From the NCBI GenBank assembly GCA_016197405.1, contig JACPVR010000011.1:62001-126000 (forward strand): a stretch of DNA of 64,000 bases. The letters run 5' to 3'. The notes beneath the pieces were generated by a model that was not told where the DNA came from, did not search any database, and saw nothing but the letters and a program-made list of their open reading frames with translations. How positions within the stretch are numbered: the first letter of the stretch is position 1; every line of letters starts with the position of its first letter. The translations under genes were made by a program, and so were the position numbers. Source of the DNA: Mycobacterium sp. Lineage in GTDB: Bacteria; Actinomycetota; Actinomycetes; Mycobacteriales; Mycobacteriaceae. Positions 52,704 to 61,881 of this stretch are shown here, piece after piece.

Positions 52704-53143
52704 CAGTTGCCCACGGCGTGAGCAGCCGGACACGTGAAGAGGTGGTGCGCCGGCTCGACGAGCTCAACGACACCACCAAGGCCAAGCAGGCCTTTCTGAA
52801 CAGTTGCTCGGACGCCACGTGGATCACCGACGAGCAGCGGTGTGAGATCCGTTGGTTGTTGGATGCATTGATCGAGCACCGCCGCCGAGTCCGAACCATG
52901 ACCAGGATCTGGCGATCGATGTCGCCTCAGGAGAACGTCAGCCACAGTCTGGTCGGAGAGACGTCCAGTCTGATAGACGAGAGCGACTACTTCTCGCCGT
53001 TCATCGACAAGTGGCGTTCAATCGTGGTCGGCCGGACCAGTTCCGATCGGCAAGCGTTCTGGCGCAGTATGCGCGAGCTCGCCGAGCTGAACCTGTCGGA
53101 GGCCACCGAGGTCGAGGAGGCCCGTGCTGACGGTCGATCGTGA
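52700..53143 (+). CDS. Uncharacterised helical protein translationally coupled to the reactivase
   Basis: 147 residues, GTG start overlapping pduH by four bases. Charged and helical (TREEVVRRLDELNDTTKAKQ; LLDALIEHRRRVRTMTRIWR; FWRSMRELAELNLSEATEVE) with two Cys. No signal, no membrane helix, not a shell protein. Not recognised. The tight coupling suggests a role with the dehydratase or its reactivase. Confidence 0.78.
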   Translation: MTVAHGVSSRTREEVVRRLDELNDTTKAKQAFLNSCSDATWITDEQRCEIRWLLDALIEHRRRVRTMTRIWRSMSPQENVSHSLVGETSSLIDESDYFSPFIDKWRSIVVGRTSSDRQAFWRSMRELAELNLSEATEVEEARADGRS

Positions 53144-53218
53144 CCCACCGGCCCGAAGCGCAGCCCGAATGCAGTTTCGTCGTCGTGGGTGTCGACAATT
53201 GGTGGTGATCGAACAGCC

Positions 53219-53977
53219 ATGACGGTGTACTTCATCGGAGCCGGTCCGGGAGCACCGGATCTGATCACCGTGCGCGGTGCCGACCTGTTGTCGCGCTGCG
53301 GGACATGCCTTTACGCAGGTTCGCTGGTGCCGGCGCAGATGCTGGACCGGTGCCCGGACGGGGCGGAACTGATAGACACGGCACGGATGGAACTGCCCGA
53401 TATCGTCGACCACATCGAAAGGGCACATCACGCCGGTGGCGATGTGGCACGCTTGCATTCCGGTGATCTGTCGCTGTATTCCGCTATGTCCGAACAACTC
53501 CGGGCGTTGCGCGACCGGCATATCGACTACGAGCTGATCCCGGGAGTGCCAGCCTACGCCGCGGCAGCGGCCACCCTAGGACTGGAACTGACGGTCCCCG
53601 GGGTCGGCCAGAGCCTCCTGATCACGCGCGTGTCGACGCTGTCGACCGATATGCCCGAGAACGAGGAACTCGACCGCCTCGCCGCCAGCGGTGTGACGCT
53701 GGCGCTGCATCTGGCCGCACACCGTACCGCAGAGCTTTCCGAGACCCTGATACCGCATTACGGGGCGGACTGCCCGGCCGCGGTGGTGGCATTCGCGAGC
53801 CGCGACAACGAGCAGGTCATCCGATGCCGCCTTGACGACCTGCCGCAGCGCATGCGCGCCGCCGGGATAGTGCGGACGGCGGTGATATTCGTCGGGCCGG
53901 TGCTGGCTGCCACCCAGTTCGTCGACAGCTACCTCTACTCACGTGCGCGGATGGTGAAATTGCAGGCAGGGCAGTGA
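53219..53977 (+). CDS. cobM: Precorrin-4 C11-methyltransferase
   Basis: 252 residues: MTVYFIGAGPGAPDLITVRG, RCGTCLYAGSLVPAQML, VARLHSGDLSLYSAMSEQ, YELIPGVPAYAAAAATLG and LALHLAAHR, the CobM/CbiF signatures. Methylates C-11 of the corrin ring with S-adenosylmethionine. Last gene of the dehydratase operon by direction, after a 75-base gap. Convergent with cobIJ. Confidence 0.93.
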   Translation: MTVYFIGAGPGAPDLITVRGADLLSRCGTCLYAGSLVPAQMLDRCPDGAELIDTARMELPDIVDHIERAHHAGGDVARLHSGDLSLYSAMSEQLRALRDRHIDYELIPGVPAYAAAAATLGLELTVPGVGQSLLITRVSTLSTDMPENEELDRLAASGVTLALHLAAHRTAELSETLIPHYGADCPAAVVAFASRDNEQVIRCRLDDLPQRMRAAGIVRTAVIFVGPVLAATQFVDSYLYSRARMVKLQAGQ

Positions 53978-54027
53978 CATCGGCTCCGGTGCTCACCGTC
54001 GGTCACAGAGGTCCTTCGGTGGCTCGA

Positions 54028-55572
54028 TCACACGCCCTGGCGTTCGTAACGCCGTGAGGTGAACACCGTTCGCCCGGCCGACCGTTCGGCCACCGTGGTG
54101 GTCGACGAACCGATTATCAGCAGGGTGCGCATATCGACGACTGCCGGATCCAGTTCGGCGACCGTTGTCACCTCCACCCGCTGTTCGGGGCCGCCGACGT
54201 CGCGGCCCACGATCACCGGTCGATCGGCCGGAAGCTGCTCGGCCAGAATGTTCTTCAGCTCGGCCACCTGCCAGGTTCGGCTGCCCGAGCCGGGGTTGTA
54301 GATGGCGATCACCAGATCGGCATCGAGTGCGGCGCGCAGGCGGGTCTCGATGACATCCCAGCTCTTGAGCCGGTCCGAAAGGGAGATCACCGCGTAGTCG
54401 TGACCCAGTGGAGCGCCCGCGGCCGCGGCGACGGCGTTGGCGGCCGTCATCCCCGGTACGACGCGCACCGGTACATCGGACCAGGTGGGTTCGGCAGCCA
54501 CTTCGAGAACCGCTGATGCCATTGCGAAGACCCCGGGATCTCCGGAGCTGACCACCGCAACCCTGGCACCGCGTTTGGCCAGATCCAAAGCCATGCAGGC
54601 ACGTTCGGATTCCACCTGGTTGTCGCTGGGGTGCATGCGTTGGCCCTGGCGCGGCGATATCCGCCCCAGATACGTCTTGTACCCCACCAGGTCGGTGGCG
54701 TTGGCCAGCTCGGCACGCACTTCCGGTGTGGTCCAGCGGTCCGCGCCGGGACCGAGTCCGACGACAACCACCTCACCGCGGCCCCCTGCACTGTCCTGCG
54801 GTATCGGATTGTTGAGCAGCCCCGGAACGATCACCATCGAGAAGTAGGGCACCGACGCCGGGTCCACATCGCGCACCGGCATGACCTGTTGGGTGGCTGT
54901 GGAAGCGCGCTCGACATACCAGGCGCGATCCGCCACTCCGGCGGCCTCCAGCGCGGCCAGGACCTTGGGAAAGGTTCGGCCCAGCTTCATGATCGCCACG
55001 GCGTCACTGTCGCGGAGCCGGCGCACCAGTTCGTCGGCCGCCAAGGTGCCCGGCAGCACCGTCAACGTCTCGTCTCCCTCCACCAGCGGAAGGCCGACGG
55101 CCATTGCCGAGGCGCTGACCGAGGTCACGCCGGGCACGATCTCGGTCTCGAAATGTGCCGAGAGACGTTTGTGCATATGCATATACGAGCTGTAGAAAAG
55201 CGGATCGCCCTCGGCGAGCAGCGCGACACTGCGACCCGCCCGCAGGTGGGCGGCCAGCACCGCGCTGGCCTCGGCGTAGAAGGCATCCAACGCACCTCGG
55301 TACCCGGCCGGGTGCTCGGTGGTCTCGGTGGTGACGGGATACATCAACTGTTCGTGGATCTGCCCCTCGCGCAAGTACGGCTTGGCCACCGACAGTGCGA
55401 CGCTGCGGCCGTGTCGCGCGCAGTGGAATGCGACGACGTCGGCAGAGTTGATTGCCCGGGCCGCTTTGAAGGTCACCAGTTCACTGTCACCCGGGCCCAG
55501 GCCCACGGCCCACAACTTGCCGGCCCGTGATGCTGGCGGATCAGCGTGATCTTGCATCTGTTGGCTCTGCAC
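54028..55572 (-). CDS. cobIJ: Fused precorrin-2 C20- and precorrin-3B C17-methyltransferase
   Basis: 514 residues, two methyltransferases in one chain as in M. tuberculosis Rv2066. CobI half (1-265): LWAVGLGPGDSELVTFKAAR, LAEGDPLFYSSYMHMHKRL, EIVPGVTSVSA. CobJ half (268-514): EVVVVGLGPGADRWTTPEVR, VSSGDPGVFAMASAVLE, LGHDYAVISLSDRLKSW, AIYNPGSGSR. Acts in ring contraction of the aerobic-type pathway. GTG 55572 or ATG 55557 start. Confidence 0.94.
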   Translation of the reverse strand: MQSQQMQDHADPPASRAGKLWAVGLGPGDSELVTFKAARAINSADVVAFHCARHGRSVALSVAKPYLREGQIHEQLMYPVTTETTEHPAGYRGALDAFYAEASAVLAAHLRAGRSVALLAEGDPLFYSSYMHMHKRLSAHFETEIVPGVTSVSASAMAVGLPLVEGDETLTVLPGTLAADELVRRLRDSDAVAIMKLGRTFPKVLAALEAAGVADRAWYVERASTATQQVMPVRDVDPASVPYFSMVIVPGLLNNPIPQDSAGGRGEVVVVGLGPGADRWTTPEVRAELANATDLVGYKTYLGRISPRQGQRMHPSDNQVESERACMALDLAKRGARVAVVSSGDPGVFAMASAVLEVAAEPTWSDVPVRVVPGMTAANAVAAAAGAPLGHDYAVISLSDRLKSWDVIETRLRAALDADLVIAIYNPGSGSRTWQVAELKNILAEQLPADRPVIVGRDVGGPEQRVEVTTVAELDPAVVDMRTLLIIGSSTTTVAERSAGRTVFTSRRYERQGV

Positions 55573-55656
55573 TCTGCCACTCTAGACAGGGATCCGGGGC
55601 AGTTCGGAACGCATGCGCCATCAGGTCGCGACAGCGTTCAAAGCCCCACCCAAAGG

Positions 55657-56613
55657 CTAGGTTTCGGTGCGCGGTACGGATGCCGCAACTGCACTGAACG
55701 CCACCGCCAGCGCCGCGGCGGCAGCCTGTACCGCCAGCGACAGCGACACGGCGCGGCGAAGATCGTCGACTGTGGGAGTGCGGCCGGATCCCAGTACGGG
55801 CCGGATTTGAACCCCGTGCCGATAGGGCGTCGGGCCGCCGAGTTGGATACCCAACGCCCCGGCGAAGGCGCTCTCCACGACCCCGGCATTCGGGCTCGGG
55901 TGCCGGGAGGCATCGGCGCGCCAGGCCTGCAATGTGCCGACCGGTGATCCGCCCACTGCGGGAGCGCAAACGGCCACCAGGACGCCGGTGATCCGGGCGG
56001 CGACATAGTTGGCCATATCGTCGAATCGTGCAGCCGCCCAGCCGAATCTGCTGTAGCGCGGTGAACGGTAGCCGATCATGGCATCGAGGGTGTTGACGCA
56101 ACGGTAGACGGCGATACCGGGAACGGAGCCGATCGCGGCCCAGAACAGCGGGGCGACCTGCGCGTCTGAGGTGTTCTCGGCGATCGATTCCAGAGCGGCC
56201 CGCGCCAGCCCGTCGGCGTCCAGGTTCGCGGGGTCTCGCCCGCACAAACTGGGTAGCAGTTCGCGCGCCCGATCGATCTCGCCGGCCGACAGCAGTGCCG
56301 CCATCTCGCGGCCGGTTCGGGCAAGCGAATTGCCGCCCAACGAGAACCAGGTCGTCGCGGCCAGGACGCCCGCTGACGGGATCGGTCCGGCGCGTCGGGC
56401 CGTGCGGTCGGTCATCACGGCGCACGCACCCACGATCGTCAACAGGACGCCGATATGAGCCAGGCCCGCAATCCGGTTGTCGCGGTATGTGAGACGTTCG
56501 AATGCCGACGCGGACCGTCCGAAGGCGGCGACGGGATGTCCACGTCGAGGATCTCCGGCGAGCAGGTCGATGAGATAGCCGGCGCACACACCCGCCGAAC
56601 GGGTTCGTCGCAT
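55657..56613 (-). CDS. cobD: Adenosylcobinamide-phosphate synthase (CobD/CbiB)
   Basis: 318 residues, several membrane helices: GYLIDLLAGDPRRGHPVAAF, ESIAENTSDAQVAPLFWAAI, YRCVNTLDAMIGYRSPRYSR and SPNAGVVESAFAGALGIQLG. Attaches the aminopropanol arm to the corrin ring, using the product related to CobC. ATG 56613 begins 21 bases after the cobH stop; its ribosome site is weak. Confidence 0.92.
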   Translation of the reverse strand: MRRTRSAGVCAGYLIDLLAGDPRRGHPVAAFGRSASAFERLTYRDNRIAGLAHIGVLLTIVGACAVMTDRTARRAGPIPSAGVLAATTWFSLGGNSLARTGREMAALLSAGEIDRARELLPSLCGRDPANLDADGLARAALESIAENTSDAQVAPLFWAAIGSVPGIAVYRCVNTLDAMIGYRSPRYSRFGWAAARFDDMANYVAARITGVLVAVCAPAVGGSPVGTLQAWRADASRHPSPNAGVVESAFAGALGIQLGGPTPYRHGVQIRPVLGSGRTPTVDDLRRAVSLSLAVQAAAAALAVAFSAVAASVPRTET

Positions 56614-56633
56614 GTTGATCAGGGCAATGTCCG

Positions 56634-57269
56634 TTATTCGGCGGAACTGGCCAAGGCGTTGAGAGCCGCCGCGGTGATCGCCGAGCCGCCGCGCCGGCCG
56701 AGCACGGTGATGTATTCGAGGTCGTCGCGGGCAGCCAGCGCCGCGCACGATTCGGCGGCGCCGATGAAACCGACGGGAGCCCCGACGATCACCGCCGGCG
56801 GCGCGGCTCCGGCGTCGATCATCTCCAGCAGTGCGAACAACGCTGTCGGCGCGTTGCCGATGGCCACCACGGCGCCGTCGAGCCGGGGCCGCCACAACTC
56901 CAGCGCGGCAGCGGTTCTGGTGGTCTGCAGCTCCGCGGCCAGGGTTCTGGTACGGGGGTCGCGGAGAAAGCACAACACGTCGTTGTCCGCGGGCAGCCGT
57001 GCCCGGGTGACACCCGAGGCGACCATGTTCGCGTCACACAGAATCGGCGCACCGGCAGCCAACGCCGACCGCGCCGCAGCTACGGCGCCGGCGCTCATCC
57101 GGATATCAGTGGTCAGATCGGTTTGGCCGGATGCGTGGATCATCCGGACGGCCACACCCTCGGCATCGGGCGGTAGACCCGACAGGTCGCTCTCGGCCCG
57201 GATCATCGCGAACGACCGGCGATAGATCTCCGCACCGTCCCGGATGTAGTCATAGGTGCAGCCGGCCAT
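56634..57269 (-). CDS. cobH: Precorrin-8X methylmutase
   Basis: 211 residues from ATG 57269: YDYIRDGAEIYRRSFAMIRAE, RMIHASGQTDLTTDIRMS (with the catalytic His), ILCDANMVASGVTR, AIGNAPTALFALLEMI and GAPVGFIGAAESC. Moves a methyl group from C-11 to C-12 to give hydrogenobyrinate. First gene before cobD; divergent from cobF. Confidence 0.94.
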   Translation of the reverse strand: MAGCTYDYIRDGAEIYRRSFAMIRAESDLSGLPPDAEGVAVRMIHASGQTDLTTDIRMSAGAVAAARSALAAGAPILCDANMVASGVTRARLPADNDVLCFLRDPRTRTLAAELQTTRTAAALELWRPRLDGAVVAIGNAPTALFALLEMIDAGAAPPAVIVGAPVGFIGAAESCAALAARDDLEYITVLGRRGGSAITAAALNALASSAE

Positions 57270-57317
57270 AGCGTAACCGTATGCGCCACAGCCCAACGTT
57301 GAGCCGAAGTGCCGCAG

Positions 57318-57337
57318 AACCATCCGAAAGGATGGTT
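57318..57337. promoter_or_regulatory. 8-bp hairpin with GAAA tetraloop in the cobH-cobF divergent gap
   Basis: AACCATCC (57318-57325), GAAA, GGATGGTT (57330-57337). Perfect arms in the middle of a 118-base divergent gap. It could be an operator or an RNA hairpin in either leader. No B12-riboswitch core was recognised around it. Confidence 0.4.
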
Positions 57338-57387
57338 TCGACCGGCGCCCGGCAACACGGTTGCGTCGTCGTAATAGCCTCTGGGGA

Positions 57388-58179
57388 GTGCGCACGCTGC
57401 GGGTGATCGGTATCGGTCCCGGTAACCCTCGTCAGGTCACCGTCGAGGCGATCGAGGCAATGCAGGATGTCGACGCATTCTTCGTTCTCGACAAGGCCAC
57501 CAGCCGTGGGAACGCCGCGGTGAAGGAATCACTGCTCGGGGTGCGCCGGGAAATCTGTGATCGCTACATCGCGGGCGAGCCCAGCCGCTTCGTCGAGATC
57601 GACGACCCGCCGCGCGAACGCGATCCGGCCGACTATGACGCCGCGGTGCGGCGTTGGCACAGTGCGCGGGCCGAGCGCATCGAACAGGCACTGGAAGCCG
57701 AGATCGGCGCCGACGGGATCGCCGGTGTGCTGGTGTGGGGAGATCCGGCCCTCTACGACAGCACCCTGCGCATCGTCGAGGAGATCCGCGCGGCGCGACG
57801 GCTGCCGCTGCGCGTCGAGGTGATCGCCGGTGTCACCAGTGCATCGGCACTCACTGCGGCACACCAGATCCTGGCCAACCGGATAGGGGAGCCGATCCAC
57901 ATCACCACCGGGCGACGATTGCCTGCCACACCCGCCGAGGTCGCAGGCAATCAGATCGTCATGCTCGATGCCGATTGCACATTCCTGCAGACCGCCGATC
58001 CCGACGACCACATCTGGTGGGGCGCATACCTCGGCACTCCCGACGAGCTGCTGATCGCCGGTCGAGTGGGCGAGGTGGGTGAGCGCATCGCGCGGACCCG
58101 GGCACTGGCCCGCGAACAACACGGCTGGATCATGGATATCTACCTGCTCCGTTCGCCGCAGTGCGGGTCACGGCCGTGA
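57388..58179 (+). CDS. cobF: Precorrin-6A synthase (deacetylating)
   Basis: 263 residues from GTG 57388: LRVIGIGPGNPRQVTVEAIE, VFFVLDKATSRGNAAV-like segment, GVLVWGDPALYDSTLRIVEE, RVEVIAGVTSASAL and HIWWGAYLGTPDELL. CobF is specific to the aerobic (oxygen-dependent) cobalamin pathway, methylating C-1 and removing the acetyl fragment. Alone on the plus strand among minus-strand cob genes, convergent with cobT. Confidence 0.92.
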   Translation: MRTLRVIGIGPGNPRQVTVEAIEAMQDVDAFFVLDKATSRGNAAVKESLLGVRREICDRYIAGEPSRFVEIDDPPRERDPADYDAAVRRWHSARAERIEQALEAEIGADGIAGVLVWGDPALYDSTLRIVEEIRAARRLPLRVEVIAGVTSASALTAAHQILANRIGEPIHITTGRRLPATPAEVAGNQIVMLDADCTFLQTADPDDHIWWGAYLGTPDELLIAGRVGEVGERIARTRALAREQHGWIMDIYLLRSPQCGSRP

Positions 58180-58182
58180 AGG

Positions 58183-58209
58183 GTGCCCTGCCGGTCGGGC
58201 TCAGGGCAC
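58183..58209. terminator. Bidirectional hairpin between convergent cobF and cobT
   Basis: GTGCCCTG (58183-58190) pairs with CAGGGCAC (58202-58209) over 11 bases. It starts three bases after the cobF stop and contains the cobT stop, so it could end both transcripts. Confidence 0.6.
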
Positions 58210-59262
58210 TGCAGTCTGCGCGTCCCGGTCCGACACGCTGGCCTCCCCGAAAGTAGCCATCGCAGCGAGCGTGGCCACCGCCGCACGCAGCACCGGCAGG
58301 GCGACCGCGGCACCTGATCCTTCCCCGAGGCGCATCCCGAGGTCGAGTATCGGATCGACACCCAAGTGGGCCAGCGCATACGCGTGCGCGGGCTCGGTGG
58401 AACGGTGACCCGCGCGCCACCAGTGCCTGGCGCCGGGAGCAAGCCGCTCGGCCACCAATGCGGCAGCCGTCACCACCACACCGTCGAGCAGCACCGGGGT
58501 CCGCCGGATGGCGGCTTGAGCACAGAATCCGGCCATCGCCGCCAGATCTGCTCCGCCGCAGGCGCCGAGCAATGCCATCGGATCGTCGGACACCCGGGCC
58601 GCCCGCTGCCACGCCGCACGCACCGCGGCGGCCTTGCGGGCCAGACCGGCGTCGTCGACCCCGGTTCCGCGACCCACCAGACTGTCTGGATGCGTGCCGG
58701 TCAACGCGGCGATCAAGACCGCCGTCGGTGTGGTGTTACCGATCCCCATGTCGCCGGCGATCAGCAGATCGGCCCCGGCATCGACTTCCTCGTCGGCAAT
58801 CCGGCGACCCGCCAGGACCGCGGCGACGGTCTCGGCCGCCGTCATCGCGTCCACGGTGGTGATATCGCCGCTGGACCGCCGAACCTTGTGCGCTCCGATC
58901 GGAGCCGACAGTGGCTGGTCACAGTCGACGGAGATATCGGCCACCCGGACGGTTGCGCCGGCAATACCGGCCAGCACATTGATCGCGGCCCCACCCGAGT
59001 CGATGTTGGCGACCATCTGTGCGGTCACTTCGGGCGGATAGGCCGAGACCCCGGTGCGGGCGACACCGTGGTCACCGGCGAACACCACCACCCGCGCCCT
59101 GCTGAATTGCCTTGGTGGACAAACACCCTGGCAGGAAGACACCCACACCGAGAGTTCCTCAAGGCGGCCCAGCGCCCCCTGCGGCTTGGTCAGCATGTCC
59201 TGGCGAATCCGCGCGGCGTCGCGCGCGGCGACATCAAGCCCGGGTACTGCTGTGAACTCCAC
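58201..59262 (-). CDS. cobT: Nicotinate-nucleotide--dimethylbenzimidazole phosphoribosyltransferase
   Basis: 353 residues from GTG 59262, with GGAGA upstream: [73 protein letters not shown] and [12 protein letters not shown], containing the catalytic Glu region. Activates the benzimidazole made by BluB as alpha-ribazole phosphate. Its start overlaps the end of cobB by 29 bases. Confidence 0.95.
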   Translation of the reverse strand: MEFTAVPGLDVAARDAARIRQDMLTKPQGALGRLEELSVWVSSCQGVCPPRQFSRARVVVFAGDHGVARTGVSAYPPEVTAQMVANIDSGGAAINVLAGIAGATVRVADISVDCDQPLSAPIGAHKVRRSSGDITTVDAMTAAETVAAVLAGRRIADEEVDAGADLLIAGDMGIGNTTPTAVLIAALTGTHPDSLVGRGTGVDDAGLARKAAAVRAAWQRAARVSDDPMALLGACGGADLAAMAGFCAQAAIRRTPVLLDGVVVTAAALVAERLAPGARHWWRAGHRSTEPAHAYALAHLGVDPILDLGMRLGEGSGAAVALPVLRAAVATLAAMATFGEASVSDRDAQTAVP

Positions 59263-60661
59263 CTGATCTCCGTTCCGTTCGTGCTGGTCGTGGCCCGACG
59301 CTGACGCCGCGCCTGGCCGCGCCGGCGACGAAACGTCGCACCGAAGCGGGCTGGCCCGCCGGATGGGTGTGCAGATACGCCGCGTGCACCATACCGTCCA
59401 CCGCGCCGTCGCCGACGGTGTTCTCGCCGACGCGGAAAGCCCACGCCGGCGGGTAGGAGGTGGTGAAATCAACTGTGGTTCGGTGGAATTCATGTCCCAC
59501 CAGCTGATCACCGGCAACATGGGAGACCGAGTCGGTCATCGCCACGGCATCGCGATAGCCCAATGTCAGGCGTTTGGTGAAGGTGGCCGTACCGGCCAGT
59601 GCACCGCACATCGGGTAACCCTCGAGCTCGGTCACCAGGTATGTCATCCCGGCACATTCGGCCGATATCGGCGCATAGCCCGCCAGTTCGCGGACCTGTT
59701 GCCGCAGTCGGGAATTGGCCGAGAGTTCCGCGGTGTACTGTTCCGGGAATCCGCCGGGCAGGATCAACCCGTCGGTTCCGGACGGCAGCATGTCGTTCAT
59801 CGGATCGAAGGCCACCACCTCGGCACCCGCGGCGCGCAACAGTTCGGTGTGCTCGGCGTAGCTGAAGCTGAAGGCGAGTCCAGAAGCGATCGCGACCACC
59901 GGCCGGCCGGGAACCGGATCCCCGATTGCCACCGAGGGGTTCCACGCCGGCGCCTCGACACGCGCCGATGCGATGGCCGCGACGGCGGCGATGTCGACAT
60001 GCCGGGCGACCAGAGTGCTCATCGCGTCGACGGCGTCGTCAGCGCGCCTGCCGTGTTCGACCGCGGTGATCAAACCGAGGTGACGAGACGGGACCACCAG
60101 ATCGGGCGCCCGCGGGATGGCTCCGAGCACCGGCAGTCCGACGAGCTCACAGGCCTGGCGAAGAACCTGTTCGTGTCTTGGCGAGCCGACGCGGTTCAGG
60201 ATCACCCCGCCGAGCCGGGTCTTCGGGTCGAAGGTGGAAAACCCGTGCAGGAGTGCGGCGATGCTCTGACTGTGTCCGCTGGCATCGACCACCAACAGCA
60301 CCGGGGCATTCAACAGCCCGGCAACCTGAGCCGTCGATCCGGGGGCCGGCCCGGTCGTATCGGGAAGGATCCGGCCGTCGAAGAGACCCATCACCCCCTC
60401 GACCACGGCGATATCGGCGCCTGCGCTGCCGTGCCGGTACAGCGGGCCGATCAGCTGTTCGGAGGTGAGCACCGGGTCCAGGTTGCGCCCGGGCCTGCCC
60501 GCGGCCAGGCCGTGATAGCCGGGATCGATGAAATCGGGACCGACCTTGAACGGCGCCACCCGAAGTCCAGCCGTCCGCAGAGCGCCGATCAGACCCGTTG
60601 CGATGGTGGTCTTTCCGCTCCCGGAAGCGGGCGCGGCAATCACCACCGCCGGAACGGTCAC
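59234..60661 (-). CDS. cobB: Hydrogenobyrinate/cobyrinate a,c-diamide synthase
   Basis: 475 residues. ATP-binding domain [44 protein letters not shown]-terminal glutamine amidotransferase with the Cys nucleophile in [14 protein letters not shown] and GGFPEQY. Amidates the a and c side chains. GTG 60661 overlaps the cobO stop as GTGA. Confidence 0.94.
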   Translation of the reverse strand: MTVPAVVIAAPASGSGKTTIATGLIGALRTAGLRVAPFKVGPDFIDPGYHGLAAGRPGRNLDPVLTSEQLIGPLYRHGSAGADIAVVEGVMGLFDGRILPDTTGPAPGSTAQVAGLLNAPVLLVVDASGHSQSIAALLHGFSTFDPKTRLGGVILNRVGSPRHEQVLRQACELVGLPVLGAIPRAPDLVVPSRHLGLITAVEHGRRADDAVDAMSTLVARHVDIAAVAAIASARVEAPAWNPSVAIGDPVPGRPVVAIASGLAFSFSYAEHTELLRAAGAEVVAFDPMNDMLPSGTDGLILPGGFPEQYTAELSANSRLRQQVRELAGYAPISAECAGMTYLVTELEGYPMCGALAGTATFTKRLTLGYRDAVAMTDSVSHVAGDQLVGHEFHRTTVDFTTSYPPAWAFRVGENTVGDGAVDGMVHAAYLHTHPAGQPASVRRFVAGAARRGVSVGPRPARTERRSGGVHSSTRA

Positions 60662-61272
60662 CACTCGATACCCTTCTGGCCCTTGCGTCCGGCGTCCATC
60701 GGATGTTTGACCTTGGTCATCTCGGTGACCAGGTCGGCGCTTTCGAGCAGCCGGGAGGGACCGGGGCGACCGGTGATGACGACATGCTGGTTGCCGGGCC
60801 GGGCGAGCAAGGTGTCGACGACCTCGTCGATGTCGACCCAGCCCCAGCTCAACGGGTAGGTGAACTCGTCCAGGACGTAGAAATCGTGCCGCTGCTCGGC
60901 GAGCCGGCGGGCGATCTCCGCCCAGCCGTCGGCTGCCGCCGCCGCGTGGTCCTGTTCGGTCCCCGATTTGCGTGACCAGGACCAGCCGGCGCCCATCTTG
61001 TGCCATTCGACGCTGCCGCCGTTGCCGTGCTCGTCGTGCAGCCGGCCCAGCGCGGCGAAAGCGGATTCTTCTCCCACCTTCCATTTGGCGCTCTTGACGA
61101 ACTGGAACACCGCCACGCGCATCCCGCTGTTCCAGGCGCGCAATGCCATCCCGAACGCGGCGGTGGACTTTCCCTTGCCGGGTCCGGTGTGCACCGCCAG
61201 CACCGGCATGTTCCGGCGGGCACGCGTGGTGCGTCCGTCATTCGGCACGGTCAGTGGACGACCCTGGGGCAT
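60658..61272 (-). CDS. cobO: Corrinoid adenosyltransferase CobO
   Basis: 204 residues: P-loop VHTGPGKGKSTAAFGMALRA, VFQFVKSAKWKVGEE, FYVLDEFTYPLSWGWVD and NQHVVITGRP. The CobA/CobO (BtuR) type adenosylates corrinoids during de novo synthesis; it is unrelated in fold to PduO at 42393, so the island has both. AAAGGTG precedes ATG 61272; 38 bases after cbtB. Confidence 0.94.
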   Translation of the reverse strand: MPQGRPLTVPNDGRTTRARRNMPVLAVHTGPGKGKSTAAFGMALRAWNSGMRVAVFQFVKSAKWKVGEESAFAALGRLHDEHGNGGSVEWHKMGAGWSWSRKSGTEQDHAAAAADGWAEIARRLAEQRHDFYVLDEFTYPLSWGWVDIDEVVDTLLARPGNQHVVITGRPGPSRLLESADLVTEMTKVKHPMDAGRKGQKGIEW

Positions 61273-61310
61273 AATCGATCACCTTTGCTCGGGGGAGTGA
61301 CCGTCGCGCT

Positions 61311-61520
61311 TCAGTGGCAAGGGAATCCGAGTAGGTGACGAGCATCGTGGAAGAACTCGTGCACGTGGGTATCGCTGCCGAACACCGACGTGGCGCCCTG
61401 GTCGACACCGACGAAGTAGTAGATCAGCAGCGCCAGCAGCGCGGTGCCGGCGAGCCACATCGCCGAGGAGGCGGCCAACGTCAGCGGACGAACAGAACCT
61501 GCGGTGTGAGACGCGGTCAT
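61311..61520 (-). CDS. cbtB: Cobalt-transport small subunit CbtB
   Basis: 69 residues, one membrane helix (MWLAGTALLALLIYYFVGVD) and the His-rich end HVHEFFHDARHLLGFPCH, the CbtB plan for cobalt binding. CbtA, its usual larger partner, is not next to it; cobO follows instead. GAGAGG precedes ATG 61520. Lies directly behind a cobalamin-riboswitch-like element. Confidence 0.87.
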   Translation of the reverse strand: MTASHTAGSVRPLTLAASSAMWLAGTALLALLIYYFVGVDQGATSVFGSDTHVHEFFHDARHLLGFPCH

Positions 61521-61552
61521 CGGCGCATCCTCTCAAGTGCGATCGCATACCG

Positions 61553-61640
61553 GTATCCGGGCATGCTCAGTGGCCCGTCCGTTCTGGGTTCGCACCAGAT
61601 TTCGATACGCCAAGCGCATTGTGATGCTAGATCAATGCGC
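61553..61640 (-). promoter_or_regulatory. Cobalamin-riboswitch-like element before cbtB
   Basis: On the minus strand: an outer 8-bp hairpin GCGCATTG/CAATGCGC (61640-61614); helix GTATC (61608-61604) closing with GATAC (61557-61553); joining GAAA; hairpin TCTGG-TGCGAAC-CCAGA (61599-61583), whose loop equals the B12 riboswitch L5 (TGCGAAT in E. coli btuB); and CGGG-CCACTGAGCATG-CCCG (61577-61558) with the CCACTG of actinobacterial aptamers. Order and spacing follow P3-P4/P5-P6. The 3' part is short before the cbtB start, so it may be a compact variant that masks the ribosome site. Expected to repress cbtB-cobO-cobB-cobT when B12 is plentiful. Confidence 0.55.
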
Positions 61641-61881
61641 GCCCCTTGTATCCTCGACTTTCGGATAGTGCGCGCCGTAGCGGCACCGTGGCCGCCGGCC
61701 GGCCCGTGTTACCGTTTTCCCAGGATTGCTGGTATTGCGTTTTCCGCCAACTGTATTCGGGTTGCCGATGATTCCAGCAGTCGCTCACCGACCATCGCGT
61801 GTCGGGTGTCAATTGTCTGAATAGTGCTGTGGTGGAGATGATCTCGCCGAGCGCAGGTCTGGGTGAAATGGAGTGCGTCGA

